Below are positions 4,779 through 12,329 of a stretch of DNA of 13,305 nucleotides, piece after piece. The DNA is from Candidatus Kaiserbacteria bacterium RIFCSPLOWO2_01_FULL_54_20 (GTDB lineage: Bacteria; Patescibacteriota; Minisyncoccia; Phycocordibacterales; UBA2100), in NCBI GenBank assembly GCA_001783355.1, contig MFMA01000011.1, positions 1 to 13,305 of the forward strand, read 5' to 3'. The notes under the pieces were generated by a model, which was not told where the DNA came from, searched no databases, and saw only the letters and a program-made list of their open reading frames with translations. The number at the start of each line of letters is the position of its first letter. Position 1 is the stretch's first letter. Both the position numbers and the translations under genes were made by a program.

Positions 4779-6470
4779 TCACTGCGGACTCGAGGAGCCT
4801 ATCTCTTCGGCCGAACGAATAGGTTTTGAGGGAAGTTCTCGCCACAGCCTGCTCCGAATAGAGAAAACGGTTTCCTGAAATTCTCTGTTCCCCAGAAGCG
4901 CATACACGACCCCCGTAGCGGCAAGACCTGCAACGCCGCCGAGAAATCCGCGCATGAAAACCGAAAGGAGCGTCGAGGAAAGCGTAAGTGGACCGACCGC
5001 GGAAAGCACGCCGTATGTCGTCAGTGCTCCAGCGAGAGAGGCTAGCGTCCCATCGACAAGAGCACTTCGTACGCGCGTAAAGAGTCCACCGAATCTTCTC
5101 TCAAAACTGACGGCAAGTATCAAGGCCATGACAATGGAGACCAGTGCATGTGCAAAGGCAATGGCAAGGATCGCTATTCCCGGTACCCCTTCTAGACGCA
5201 TGAGTTCCTGCACAAACCTTGATACGGATGGATGTTCAAGCCATTGCACGAACAACGTGGCAGTAAGGATCGTGACCACTGCGGAAGCAGTTGCAATGAA
5301 AAATGGGACGAGTGTGCGGCCAGCGGCGTAGTATGCACGAGTAAGAAGAAGTGTGATGGCGCTCCCAGCAAGGGCGAGTGAGAGAAGCGCAAAGACGGCG
5401 GCGGTTAAGCGCGTGTCAGTCCAGTCGAAAGAACCGCTCCCAAGAACGACGCGCACTATATGCGCACGGAGCACTACGATAATTCCGACTATCGGTAGTG
5501 ACCAAAAAAGTATGTAGCGAGCGGCCGTCGCGACTTGCTCTATGAATTCCTCGCGACGGCCGCTCGCAAGTGCGGAAGCAAGTGTTGGAAACGCGGCAAC
5601 GGAATATGAAGCGCCTACGACCGATAGCGGCACGCTCATGAGATTGTATGCAAAAGTGAAAACAGCTATCGATCCCTGCGTAAGAGCCGAGGCAAGTATC
5701 GTGAGCCCGAGAAACGTAACCTGGTTCATAGAGAGGGCCATTGCACGTGGAATTGAGATAGACATCGTTTCAAAGAGCGCTTTTCCTTCGCTGAACCTCG
5801 GGATCGAGCGAAAAAAACCATCACCAACTACGGACGGTATCTGAACTCCAAAATGCAGTGCTGCCCCGAGTACAACTCCCCACGCAAGACCCACAATGCC
5901 AAAATATGGATACAAAAAGACCAGGCCAGCTATTATGCCGAAATTATAGAGGATGGGCGACAACGAGTAGAGCGCGTACCGATTCCTTGCCTGCGTGATA
6001 GCCGCGAGGATATTTGAAAGGCCCAGTAGAATAGGCTGCAGCAGCATGATACGCGTTAGCGCAACCAGGGTCGGCAGGTATCCGGCGGCAGCGATCTTCG
6101 GAAACAAAAGCCCCAGCAAATACGGCGTGAATATCGCGGTTAACCCAGAGGCGGCAACGGCGAGCACGGAAAATCCCACGACCATCGTATCGATGTATTC
6201 TTTTTGTTGATCAGGCGCGCGTCGCGCGAGCTGTGGAATAAGGATATATACCGAAACGAGCGCTCCCGTTCCCACAAAGATAAGGTCCGGTATCCGGAAC
6301 GCTGCATAGTAGAGGTCAAGTTCGACTCCTGCGCCGAACGTGTGGGCGAACAGTCGGTCACGCACGAGCGCAAGGACCGAGGAAAGGAGCGCGGAGGCCG
6401 CAAGCACGTAGACGGCGGCCTGCAATCCGCGGACTGGGGAGGCGAGAAACCTCAAGGTCTCGCGCATCAT
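4779..6470 (-). CDS. murJ: Lipid II flippase MurJ (MviN), 563 aa
   Basis: This is a polytopic inner-membrane protein of the MOP exporter superfamily that moves lipid II to the outer face for peptidoglycan synthesis. The N-terminal signature VRDRLFAHTFGAGVELDLYYAAFRIP (shown in part by R37, R39, D52 and R59) matches the first two helices of MurJ, and about 14 hydrophobic segments follow to about residue 530. The C-terminal tail is Ser/Glu-rich and cytoplasmic. The arginine that in E. coli follows LPN in TM2 (R52) is not present (IPDLIFVGTGAL); this seems common in CPR MurJ but is from memory. The gene follows the ligase-like/TPR gene with a 7-bp gap; AAGG formed by the upstream stop codon (TAAGG) serves as Shine-Dalgarno for ATG 6470 (or 6467). 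Operon context supports an envelope polymer role. Confidence 0.93.
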   Translation of the reverse strand: MMRETLRFLASPVRGLQAAVYVLAASALLSSVLALVRDRLFAHTFGAGVELDLYYAAFRIPDLIFVGTGALVSVYILIPQLARRAPDQQKEYIDTMVVGFSVLAVAASGLTAIFTPYLLGLLFPKIAAAGYLPTLVALTRIMLLQPILLGLSNILAAITQARNRYALYSLSPILYNFGIIAGLVFLYPYFGIVGLAWGVVLGAALHFGVQIPSVVGDGFFRSIPRFSEGKALFETMSISIPRAMALSMNQVTFLGLTILASALTQGSIAVFTFAYNLMSVPLSVVGASYSVAAFPTLASALASGRREEFIEQVATAARYILFWSLPIVGIIVVLRAHIVRVVLGSGSFDWTDTRLTAAVFALLSLALAGSAITLLLTRAYYAAGRTLVPFFIATASAVVTILTATLFVQWLEHPSVSRFVQELMRLEGVPGIAILAIAFAHALVSIVMALILAVSFERRFGGLFTRVRSALVDGTLASLAGALTTYGVLSAVGPLTLSSTLLSVFMRGFLGGVAGLAATGVVYALLGNREFQETVFSIRSRLWRELPSKPIRSAEEIGSSSPQ

Positions 6471-6477
6471 ATATGCC

Positions 6478-8751
6478 TTACTGCGACAAAAGATCGAGGT
6501 CCTGCCCGCCTTCCAATTTTGAGATCATTCCGGCAAGACTTGCATCTCCGGGACTCAACTCTGCGACGAGCTTGAATGCTGAGAGCGCGTCGTTTCTCCG
6601 ATCAAGTTTGTAGTATGAAAGTCCGAGGAGAAAAAGTGCATTCGCATAATTATTCTGTAGAGTCACTGCGCGCTCCAGAGCGAGCGCGGCATTTTCGTTG
6701 TTTTCTTGAGCGTAAAATACGGTTCCAAGGTTGTACCATCCAAGGGGATCATCGGCCGCAAGCTGGACAACGGCTATGGCATGCTCCTCGGCTTTGGCCA
6801 TCTCGTTTGCGCGCGCGTGTATCTGTGAAAGTAAAAAGTGAGCGGAGGCCAAGTCTGGTTTTATCTGGATCGCTGATTCAAGATTCTTGCGCGCCTCCGC
6901 CTCCTTGCCGCCTGCAATGTCGAGCTGTGCAAGTCCGAGGTATGGAAGAGGATTCGTAGGATTATTTTCCAGCACCTTGGCATATGCGTCGCGGGCCGAA
7001 GTCTCTGCGCCCTCGACCCCAACCCCGGCCAGTTCGCCGTAGAGCCGGGCAAGAGTGAGCCAATTCTGGTAGTTGCGACTCTCGATGGAAACTGCCGCAA
7101 GGCCATGTTGTATGGTCGAGTTGAGGGTCGCTTGAAGTTGTGCGCGCGCTTCTTCACTGTTCGCCCCATCCGAAATCATCTTCGAAAGCTGGAGGAGGCC
7201 AAGCTCTACGCCCGCGCGATGAGCACGGTCGTTGTTGGGAAGCACCGTGACGGCGAGCGCGATGGAACGGGAGGCGGCTTTTGGATCCTGCGTCCTGTTG
7301 TATTCTGTGACCGCCCGGTTCACGAAGAGATCCGAAAGAATGGCCCGCGACGACTGTACACCAGCAAAAAGTACGAGGAGCCCGAGGAGTGTCACTGCAC
7401 CTGCCGCGCCCCTGCCGATCCAACTACCCCAAGAGAGCGGTACAACCCATTCTCGGACGATCCCTGCATGCAGCCCCTGTGCGACAAGGGCACCGAACAC
7501 AAGAAATGTGAGGAAAGAGATGAGTGGCCCTGGAACATACAGCAGATGAAAAGCGGTGAGATAGACAGCACTCCCAACGATTATCGTATGGACTACGGAG
7601 TCTGCGGAGACCACCCTGAACCACCTCCACAGGCTCCATAATAGACCCGCGCACACCGCTCCCCATGCAAGAAGACCGACGATGCCCATCGTAACGATGG
7701 ATGTCGGAATAAAGCCAATACCGTGATAAAAATCAACGTTCCAGAACTGTGTCGTGTTAATAGAAAGTGGTTTGTAAAGCCCCCACTCTCTCGAGAACGT
7801 GCTCGGGCCGGAACCAAAGAAGGCCCTGCTGGGCTCGGCAAAAACCTTGTGACCAATATCGAATGTTCCCCTCCATGATGGCCGCACTTCAACTTGCTCG
7901 ACCTGGAGACGGGCCGGTAGTACTGCGTACAGAGTGGAGCCGCCAAAATAGAGGGCGATCGCGAGTGCGGCGAATAGTAGCCACACCTTCATTCCTCGAA
8001 GCTGCAGAATACCGGAGCCTGGTGCGCGAGTTTTGTAGAGGAAGAGTACATAGAAAATGCAGAGAAGGAAGAGCCCGACCCAAACATCGGGGTAGTTCGC
8101 GATGACCAAAAGAGCGGTTGCAACACATGCGTTGAGAACCGCCACATAACGCCAACGCCCTTCGGCAACACGGGTGCCGACAAGAGCAACAGAAATGAAT
8201 GTCATTAGTCCAAGAAAAATCCCCAGATCATGCCAACTTCCCACTATAGAAGAAGACGCGATCGGAAGCGCGCCCCCGAAAGTAAAGGATGGAAACGCGA
8301 GGTGGACCACCTGCACAAGGAGAGCGATCGAGCATCCCGAAAGAAGGAGGCGGAGTGCTTGCGATGCGCGCCCATAACCTGAACTTAGTACCGCCGCTGA
8401 TACAAACAGGAGTATGTACCACACGATCGACCCCATGACAGTATCCTGCGAGGTCTCCTGGCCAACGAATGACTCCCAAGTAGCACCTGCAGCAAGTGCG
8501 GAGACTAGGTACGCGATCGGAATGAGGGCCGCCGCTATGAGAAGAGGGCTACGGGCAACTCGGAGCTGTGATCCTTTGAGGGATGCTGCGATCCATGCAA
8601 GGAGAGCCACCACCGCAAGGACAGTCGATAAAATAATCTTCGCCTGCGCGACGCTCACCCACGGTACGGGAACGAAGAAAAACGGCAACAGCGCGAAAAG
8701 AAGAAATACCGCCCACCGAGCTAACGCTTCGGATCGTGCAAGAGATTGCAT
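6478..8751 (-). CDS. O-antigen-ligase-like membrane protein with C-terminal TPR repeats, 757 aa
   Basis: The N-terminal two thirds (to about residue 460) carry about 10-12 hydrophobic helices starting at residue 12. A larger non-membrane loop holds GSGPSTFSREWGLYKPLS and then NVDFYHGIGFIPTSIV before a long helix (MGIVGLLAWGAVCAGLLW). This resembles the Wzy_C/WaaL O-antigen ligase fold, where the large outer loop holds the catalytic Arg/His. Residues about 480-750 are tetratricopeptide repeats (ALAQLDIAGG-, HFLLSQIHARAN-, WYNLGTVFYAQEN-, ALFLLGLSYYKLDR-type units). Such fusions are common in CPR, often next to envelope genes. A glycan polymerase or ligase role is likely, with the TPR as a partner-binding tail, but the substrate is unknown. 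It is first of the ligase-murJ unit; a TGATATACT extended -10 lies 7 nt before ATG 8751. Confidence 0.82.
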   Translation of the reverse strand: MQSLARSEALARWAVFLLFALLPFFFVPVPWVSVAQAKIILSTVLAVVALLAWIAASLKGSQLRVARSPLLIAAALIPIAYLVSALAAGATWESFVGQETSQDTVMGSIVWYILLFVSAAVLSSGYGRASQALRLLLSGCSIALLVQVVHLAFPSFTFGGALPIASSSIVGSWHDLGIFLGLMTFISVALVGTRVAEGRWRYVAVLNACVATALLVIANYPDVWVGLFLLCIFYVLFLYKTRAPGSGILQLRGMKVWLLFAALAIALYFGGSTLYAVLPARLQVEQVEVRPSWRGTFDIGHKVFAEPSRAFFGSGPSTFSREWGLYKPLSINTTQFWNVDFYHGIGFIPTSIVTMGIVGLLAWGAVCAGLLWSLWRWFRVVSADSVVHTIIVGSAVYLTAFHLLYVPGPLISFLTFLVFGALVAQGLHAGIVREWVVPLSWGSWIGRGAAGAVTLLGLLVLFAGVQSSRAILSDLFVNRAVTEYNRTQDPKAASRSIALAVTVLPNNDRAHRAGVELGLLQLSKMISDGANSEEARAQLQATLNSTIQHGLAAVSIESRNYQNWLTLARLYGELAGVGVEGAETSARDAYAKVLENNPTNPLPYLGLAQLDIAGGKEAEARKNLESAIQIKPDLASAHFLLSQIHARANEMAKAEEHAIAVVQLAADDPLGWYNLGTVFYAQENNENAALALERAVTLQNNYANALFLLGLSYYKLDRRNDALSAFKLVAELSPGDASLAGMISKLEGGQDLDLLSQ

Positions 8752-8758
8752 TACCGGG

Positions 8759-8767
8759 AGTATATCA
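8759..8767 (-). promoter_or_regulatory. Extended -10 (TGATATACT) of the ligase-like/murJ unit
   Basis: Minus-strand TGATATACT ends 7 nt before the ATG at 8751, predicting a leaderless or nearly leaderless mRNA. The identical nonamer precedes the plus-strand gene at 12840. Confidence 0.45.
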
Positions 8768-8780
8768 TGGGCACACGCCA

Positions 8781-8797
8781 GTTTTCCACAGGAAAAC
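8781..8797. promoter_or_regulatory. Palindrome GTTTTCC-ACA-GGAAAAC near the -35 of the ligase-like gene
   Basis: A perfect 7-bp inverted repeat with a 3-nt centre covers the expected -35 position of the ligase-like gene. It may be an operator. It also contains TTTTCCACA, one mismatch from a DnaA box, which I regard as coincidental. Confidence 0.3.
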
Positions 8798-8837
8798 AGG
8801 GCATGCTGTGTAATACTCGTTCAGGCTTGCTTGTTTG

Positions 8838-8870
8838 GAAACGAAAAAGCGAAGCTTTTTCGCTTCGCTC
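8838..8870 (-). terminator. Intrinsic terminator of rnpB
   Basis: On the minus strand AGCGAAGC / GCTTCGCT (8869-8862 with 8855-8848) forms an 8-bp stem with loop GAAAAA, followed directly by TTTTCGTTT. It begins 8 nt after the P1 helix of RNase P RNA. An alternative, mutually exclusive hairpin (CGAAAAAGC/GCTTTTTCG) overlaps it. Confidence 0.8.
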
Positions 8871-8876
8871 GTTCGT

Positions 8877-9210
8877 TGCGTCATAAGCCGGATTCTGTCG
8901 AGGACAATCATTTATCTGGGATGAATGTCACCATTCACCTCAAGCGGCTCTCTCCGTGAGATATCCAATTGGTGTATCCCACAGAGCACGGCCTTGCACG
9001 CAGGTAGGATTTTTGCCGTTGCACCTCCGATGTTTCCATCGGAGCTGACCCTTTCGGGTCCCCTCGCCTCTCGACTCGGGCGTCTCTGTTCGCATCCCTA
9101 TGCTTACGCACGGCGGGCGTTACCCGCTACCGTTCTCCATCTTGCGACGGGCGTGTCCGGACTTTCCTCCCGTCACACTTGTAAGTGTGTCGGGCGACTG
9201 CCTAACGCAG
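8877..9210 (-). ncRNA. rnpB: RNase P RNA (compact type A-like)
   Basis: This is the catalytic RNA that trims tRNA 5' ends. On the minus strand P1 pairs TGCGTTA (9209-9203) with TGACGCA (8883-8877). P2 pairs GGCAGTC with GATTGTC, and P3 is a hairpin around CCCGACACACTT. The P4 strand and CR-I are GAGGAAAGTCCGGAC. ACAGAGA marks CR-II, P12 is CTCCGATG GAAA CATCGGAG, GCAAGGCC is conserved, and the 3' universal segments AGATAAATGATTGTC and ACAGAATCCGGCTTAT are present. Compared with E. coli the P13/P14 arms seem absent and P15 is a plain hairpin (GTGGGATA/TATCTCAC, loop CACCAATTGGA) without P16/P17 or a clear GGU, which fits tRNAs lacking encoded CCA. It is flanked by a promoter and an intrinsic terminator. 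Confidence 0.95.
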
Positions 9211-9216
9211 ACCGAC

Positions 9217-9244
9217 ACTGTAGCAAAGTCAGCCATTAAATCAA
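9217..9244 (-). promoter_or_regulatory. Promoter of rnpB
   Basis: On the minus strand TTGATT (9244-9239) and, 16 nt on, TACAGT (9222-9217) preceded by TGC as an extended -10. The predicted start, about 9210, coincides with the base of P1, supporting a mature 5' end made directly by transcription. Confidence 0.5.
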
Positions 9245-9304
9245 CATGCTGGAGCTTTCTTTTTCCTCTACAGCTCCCCTTGGCGAAATTCAACACGGCG
9301 CGTG

Positions 9305-9381
9305 CTTTTCGGAGTGTCTCGCAGGGCGACGGCCCGAGAGGCAGCGCTGCCGCAGCAGCGGCAGACAGCGACTCCGAAAAG
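9305..9381. repeat. 77-bp inverted-repeat element with nested hairpins
   Basis: Perfect 11-bp outer arms CTTTTCGGAGT (9305-9315) and ACTCCGAAAAG (9371-9381) enclose GTCT/AGAC (9316-9319 with 9363-9366). Inside are a hairpin GGGC-GACG-GCCC (9324-9335) and a hairpin CTGCCGC-AGCA-GCGGCAG (9347-9364) that competes with the GTCT/AGAC pair and with the 12-nt palindrome GGCAGCGCTGCC (9340-9351). It starts 26 bp after the nrdJ stop. No T-run follows on either strand, so it is not a canonical terminator. It may be a structured RNA 3' end, a small palindromic repeat of the REP/MITE type, or a recombination site. Confidence 0.6.
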
Positions 9382-9407
9382 TATGCGGCGTGGAGAGTTT
9401 CGCCCTC

Positions 9408-11783
9408 CTACACAATCTCGCACGTCCCGCCCGCACACGCCAGCTCTTTTGCTTGTTCCGTTTCGTCGGTGCGCTCGTAGATGATCAGTTTTGAGTAGTC
9501 CACCCTCGGGAAGCGTGCGGCAAGCGTCTCGTAGGTTTTTTTGTCGATAGACTCATACGGAGCCAGGCGATATACGTGATTCGAGCGCGGGAGGAACGAA
9601 AGTCCTCCGACGATATCCCAATTCTCGTAGAGCCAGGCAACGACCGCAACCCATTCTTCTTCACCAACGGAAATCGTTGCGGAAGGATTGTGCTCTGTGA
9701 AATTCAATTTTACGGTCTTCCAGTACTCGAGCTGCTCGAGCGCAGAAATGTCGTCCTTGAAAACAGACCCTGACGGCGCTTTGACCGGGAATTCCAGAAC
9801 GTACGTATTCGCCTCCCCAATCGCCTGTCCCACTTCCGGATGATGCGGGATCCCCTGATCACGCACGACCTTGAAGAGAGAGTCAGTAGCGGAGATACGG
9901 ATGCGGCGAATGTAGTATTGCGAGTGGCGCGGATGGATCCCAGAAGAGCAGTCAAAGGCCTGCGAAACAGTGCCGGACGGTTTTACGCACGTGACGGAGT
10001 TCGACGGATTAATGCCGAAACGTTTTGCGTACATTTGATTTGCTTTAAGAGTCGCTGAGCGCATCTTTTTTAGCGTTTGAGGGTTCCTCACCGCCGGAGA
10101 ATCCCATTGCCCAGTTATAGAGACCCCTAAGAGACGCTCGGCCTCGCAGTTCTCCTTCCACTCTTTGGAGATGTAATTGAAGTTGGTCAGGGTCGACTGA
10201 TACGTCCCGAGAAGTGTCGCGAGCTTCGCTTTTTTCAGAAGAGTCTTTTCCGTGTCGTCGGCACGCGCTATGACCTCCGAAAGATTGCAGAACTCCTTCG
10301 ATTGCAGGATGATCTCGCCGCACGGATTGGTACCCACTTGTCCGATGGATCCGTTCTTCTTGCCGTGTTTTTTCTGGAGATACTTGAGGCGGCGTTCCGG
10401 CATGGTCTTCTCGAGCGAACCACGGTTGAAGATGCCGCGCTCACCCGTACCGGATTTCATGAGAGCGACCCATTCATCCATTAATTCTGCGTTGGTCGGT
10501 CTGGTCTCGTATACAGCAGAATTGTTGGCAACGCTACGGTACGGGTCCGTCAGGAAAAACTGGCCTTTTTTGGCGTCGCGTATCTCGACATCGTCCAGGT
10601 CCGAAAGCGATATCATCGCCGTGCGGCGCACGCCGCCGGCGACAACACACTCTCCGATCTTGCAGATGATGTCGTGTGCATCGATGTTCCTAAGACGCCT
10701 TCCCTGCCGCTTCAGTATCCTTTCGCGTGCAAAAGCGAGCAGACTGCGCAGGGGCTCCGGGCCGGATGCTTTCCCTCCCATTGTCTTGAGACGCGTGCCA
10801 GCCGGACGAATGAGCGAGAAATCGAAATCGATATCCTTCCCGGAGTACCAAGTTTTGAGACCGAGGGTCAGTGCGTCGCACCAACCTTCTTTCGTATCGG
10901 CAACGACATGCGTTGCCAATTTCTCGCCGGTTTGTTTTTCGATCTGCGGGAGCTGCTGGATGTTGTAACTCTCAACGGCATACCCTACTCCGCAGCCCTG
11001 CATCGAGAGGTACATGATCTCGGCAAAGTCCTCAAGCTTTACCGGGGCCGTGAACGAGCAGTTGTAAAAACACGTGTTGCATTTCTTCGCCGGCGCACCC
11101 GAAAATTGCATCGCACGCATGGAAGGCATGACCTCCTGGTTCAGGATCGCATCATGTATCTCCGCATACTCGCGCTTCGTCAGTTTGTCGCCGAGGTTCT
11201 CTTTCATAAAATTGACGTAACGATCGACGGTCTCGATCCACGTCTCGCGGCGCTGCTCGCTCTCGATCCAGCGCGCATAGGTGCGCAGATACACGAACTC
11301 GCCCAGAGGATTATTCTTGAAATACTTTTTACTTTCCTCCGAGAGCCTGCGAACGTGCTCAGGCACATCTCCTTGCTCCTTGCGGACCTTGGAACGTTCC
11401 GCACGATAGAGTATGTAGGCCTTCGAAGTCGCTACATAATCCGAAAGTATGAGCTGACGCTCCACTTCGTCCTGACATCCCTCGACGGTCGGCAGAAAAT
11501 TCTTATATGTCTTTGCGATACGCATCATCTCCCCTGCAACTTTATGCGCAATGACGACTGCTTCGTCTTCCGAGCCCTCGTTCGAAGCCTTCATTGCCTT
11601 TTCGATCGCCGAAACGATCTTCGGAAATTCGAAAGAAACTATCCGTCCGTCGCGTTTTTGTATCTGTGAAAGATACTTTTTGTACACGCGCATCGCGGCC
11701 GTGGAATCCACGACCCGCACGCGACTTACGTGAGGCCGCGCTCTTGAGAGTCTTTCCCGTACAGTTGTTTTCGCCATGCGCAT
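9408..11783 (-). CDS. nrdJ: Adenosylcobalamin-dependent ribonucleoside-triphosphate reductase (class II RNR), about 791 aa
   Basis: This enzyme makes deoxyribonucleotides from ribonucleoside triphosphates using coenzyme B12 as radical generator. Numbering from ATG 11783, the N-terminal extension is followed by an ATP-cone regulatory domain (about 44-130, KRDGRIVSFEFPKIVSAIEKA). The catalytic barrel follows with the N-terminal cysteine cluster CNTCFYNC (235-242), and the finger loop has NPC488GE490I and C499, matching the C408/E410/C419 spacing of Lactobacillus RTPR. The C-terminal swinging pair is C783-x4-C788 (CAGGTC), which must be re-reduced by a thioredoxin or glutaredoxin. Lactobacillus RTPR lacks the ATP cone, so dATP inhibition may exist here. 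A TTG at 11786 and ATGs at 11783 and 11777 are all possible starts; the shared leader motif favours 11777. TACAAT at 11813-11808 is the likely -10. Confidence 0.95.
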   Translation of the reverse strand: MRMAKTTVRERLSRARPHVSRVRVVDSTAAMRVYKKYLSQIQKRDGRIVSFEFPKIVSAIEKAMKASNEGSEDEAVVIAHKVAGEMMRIAKTYKNFLPTVEGCQDEVERQLILSDYVATSKAYILYRAERSKVRKEQGDVPEHVRRLSEESKKYFKNNPLGEFVYLRTYARWIESEQRRETWIETVDRYVNFMKENLGDKLTKREYAEIHDAILNQEVMPSMRAMQFSGAPAKKCNTCFYNCSFTAPVKLEDFAEIMYLSMQGCGVGYAVESYNIQQLPQIEKQTGEKLATHVVADTKEGWCDALTLGLKTWYSGKDIDFDFSLIRPAGTRLKTMGGKASGPEPLRSLLAFARERILKRQGRRLRNIDAHDIICKIGECVVAGGVRRTAMISLSDLDDVEIRDAKKGQFFLTDPYRSVANNSAVYETRPTNAELMDEWVALMKSGTGERGIFNRGSLEKTMPERRLKYLQKKHGKKNGSIGQVGTNPCGEIILQSKEFCNLSEVIARADDTEKTLLKKAKLATLLGTYQSTLTNFNYISKEWKENCEAERLLGVSITGQWDSPAVRNPQTLKKMRSATLKANQMYAKRFGINPSNSVTCVKPSGTVSQAFDCSSGIHPRHSQYYIRRIRISATDSLFKVVRDQGIPHHPEVGQAIGEANTYVLEFPVKAPSGSVFKDDISALEQLEYWKTVKLNFTEHNPSATISVGEEEWVAVVAWLYENWDIVGGLSFLPRSNHVYRLAPYESIDKKTYETLAARFPRVDYSKLIIYERTDETEQAKELACAGGTCEIV

Positions 11784-11798
11784 CAAGTTAATTCTTAA
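11784..11798 (-). promoter_or_regulatory. Leader motif shared with the glutaredoxin gene
   Basis: Minus-strand TTAAGAATTAACTTG lies directly before the nrdJ start region and matches the glutaredoxin leader (TTAAAAATTAACTTG) at 14 of 15 positions. With the start at ATG 11777 the spacing is 6 nt, against 8 nt in the glutaredoxin gene. Confidence 0.3.
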
Positions 11799-11807
11799 AG
11801 GACGTTC

Positions 11808-11813
11808 ATTGTA
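11808..11813 (-). promoter_or_regulatory. Putative -10 (TACAAT) of nrdJ
   Basis: Minus-strand TACAAT matches five of six -10 positions; predicted transcript start near 11801 and leader 18-24 nt. No clear -35; the spacer region is a GC-rich repeat (CGGGAGCGGGAG). Confidence 0.4.
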
Positions 11814-11861
11814 CTCCCGCTCCCGCGGAGAACATCCAACTCAAACCTGTTGATAACTTGT

Positions 11862-12326
11862 CTAAAGCTGGACCGCGTCTCCAAGCTCGACAGTGTACCT
11901 CTCTACCCACCCGGAAGGAAGCTCTAATACGTATCTCGCCTCCTTTCTCGGCACGTATGCGGCAGGATAGGTCTCCGGCGCGACTTTTTGCTGCATATCC
12001 ACGATCAAACCTCCACGAGAAATCCATAAAATGTCAATGGAGAAACTCATGTCCTTCATCCAGAAGGCATGCATCCCGTCCTCCGGAAACACAAAGAGCA
12101 TGCCCTCATCGGGCGCGAGTTCTTTGTGGCCGCTTAAACCAACGCTGCGTTTTTCCGGCGTATCGGCGATATCAACGAACACAGTGCGTTCTGCCAATAC
12201 CACCGTACGCGCACGCGACCCGTTCTCCTCCTCAATGAGAGATGGGATCGACAGCGGCTTATAGACAAGCGAGATAAGGAACGCGATCGCCGTGAGGAGA
12301 AGCGCGACCGTGAGAATCCTTTTCAT
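11862..12326 (-). CDS. Membrane-anchored DUF192 (UPF0127) protein, 154 aa
   Basis: An N-terminal basic start and hydrophobic helix (residues 1-22, MKRILTVALLLTAIAFLISL) act as signal anchor. The DUF192 domain fills residues about 42-152: RTVFVDIADTPEKRSVGLSG, then GMLFVFPEDGMHAFWMKDMSFSIDILWI (signature F..P....FWMK.M...ID..W), and the C-terminal LELPSGWVERYTVELGD. The domain is exported in most bacteria and its biochemical function is unknown; a small-ligand or glycan role has been suggested only from fold. The length is typical. Its start lies 3 bp from the end of the upstream DUF1761 gene, so they are surely co-transcribed. nrdJ follows 78 bp downstream with its own predicted -10. Confidence 0.93.
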   Translation of the reverse strand: MKRILTVALLLTAIAFLISLVYKPLSIPSLIEEENGSRARTVVLAERTVFVDIADTPEKRSVGLSGHKELAPDEGMLFVFPEDGMHAFWMKDMSFSIDILWISRGGLIVDMQQKVAPETYPAAYVPRKEARYVLELPSGWVERYTVELGDAVQL

Positions 12327-12329
12327 CCT

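Noticed and set aside
4779..4781. Possible alternative code with TGA as sense codon, as in some CPR lineages
   Set aside because: Genes such as murJ and the FMN reductase end at TGA at the normal family length, so TGA is a stop here.
8925..9480. Overlapping plus-strand ORFs across 8925-9480
   Set aside because: They lie over RNase P RNA on the other strand and the inverted-repeat region; translations have no protein-like character.
10674..11669. Plus-strand ORF of 331 codons opposite nrdJ
   Set aside because: It mirrors the class II RNR coding frame; composition (many Arg, His, Cys) is that of an antisense shadow.
8782..11856. DnaA-box-like nonamers TTTTCCACA (8782) and TGTTGATAA (11848)
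   Set aside because: Each has one mismatch to TTATCCACA or its complement, they are isolated and 3 kb apart, and no dnaA, AT-rich unwinding region or box cluster is present.
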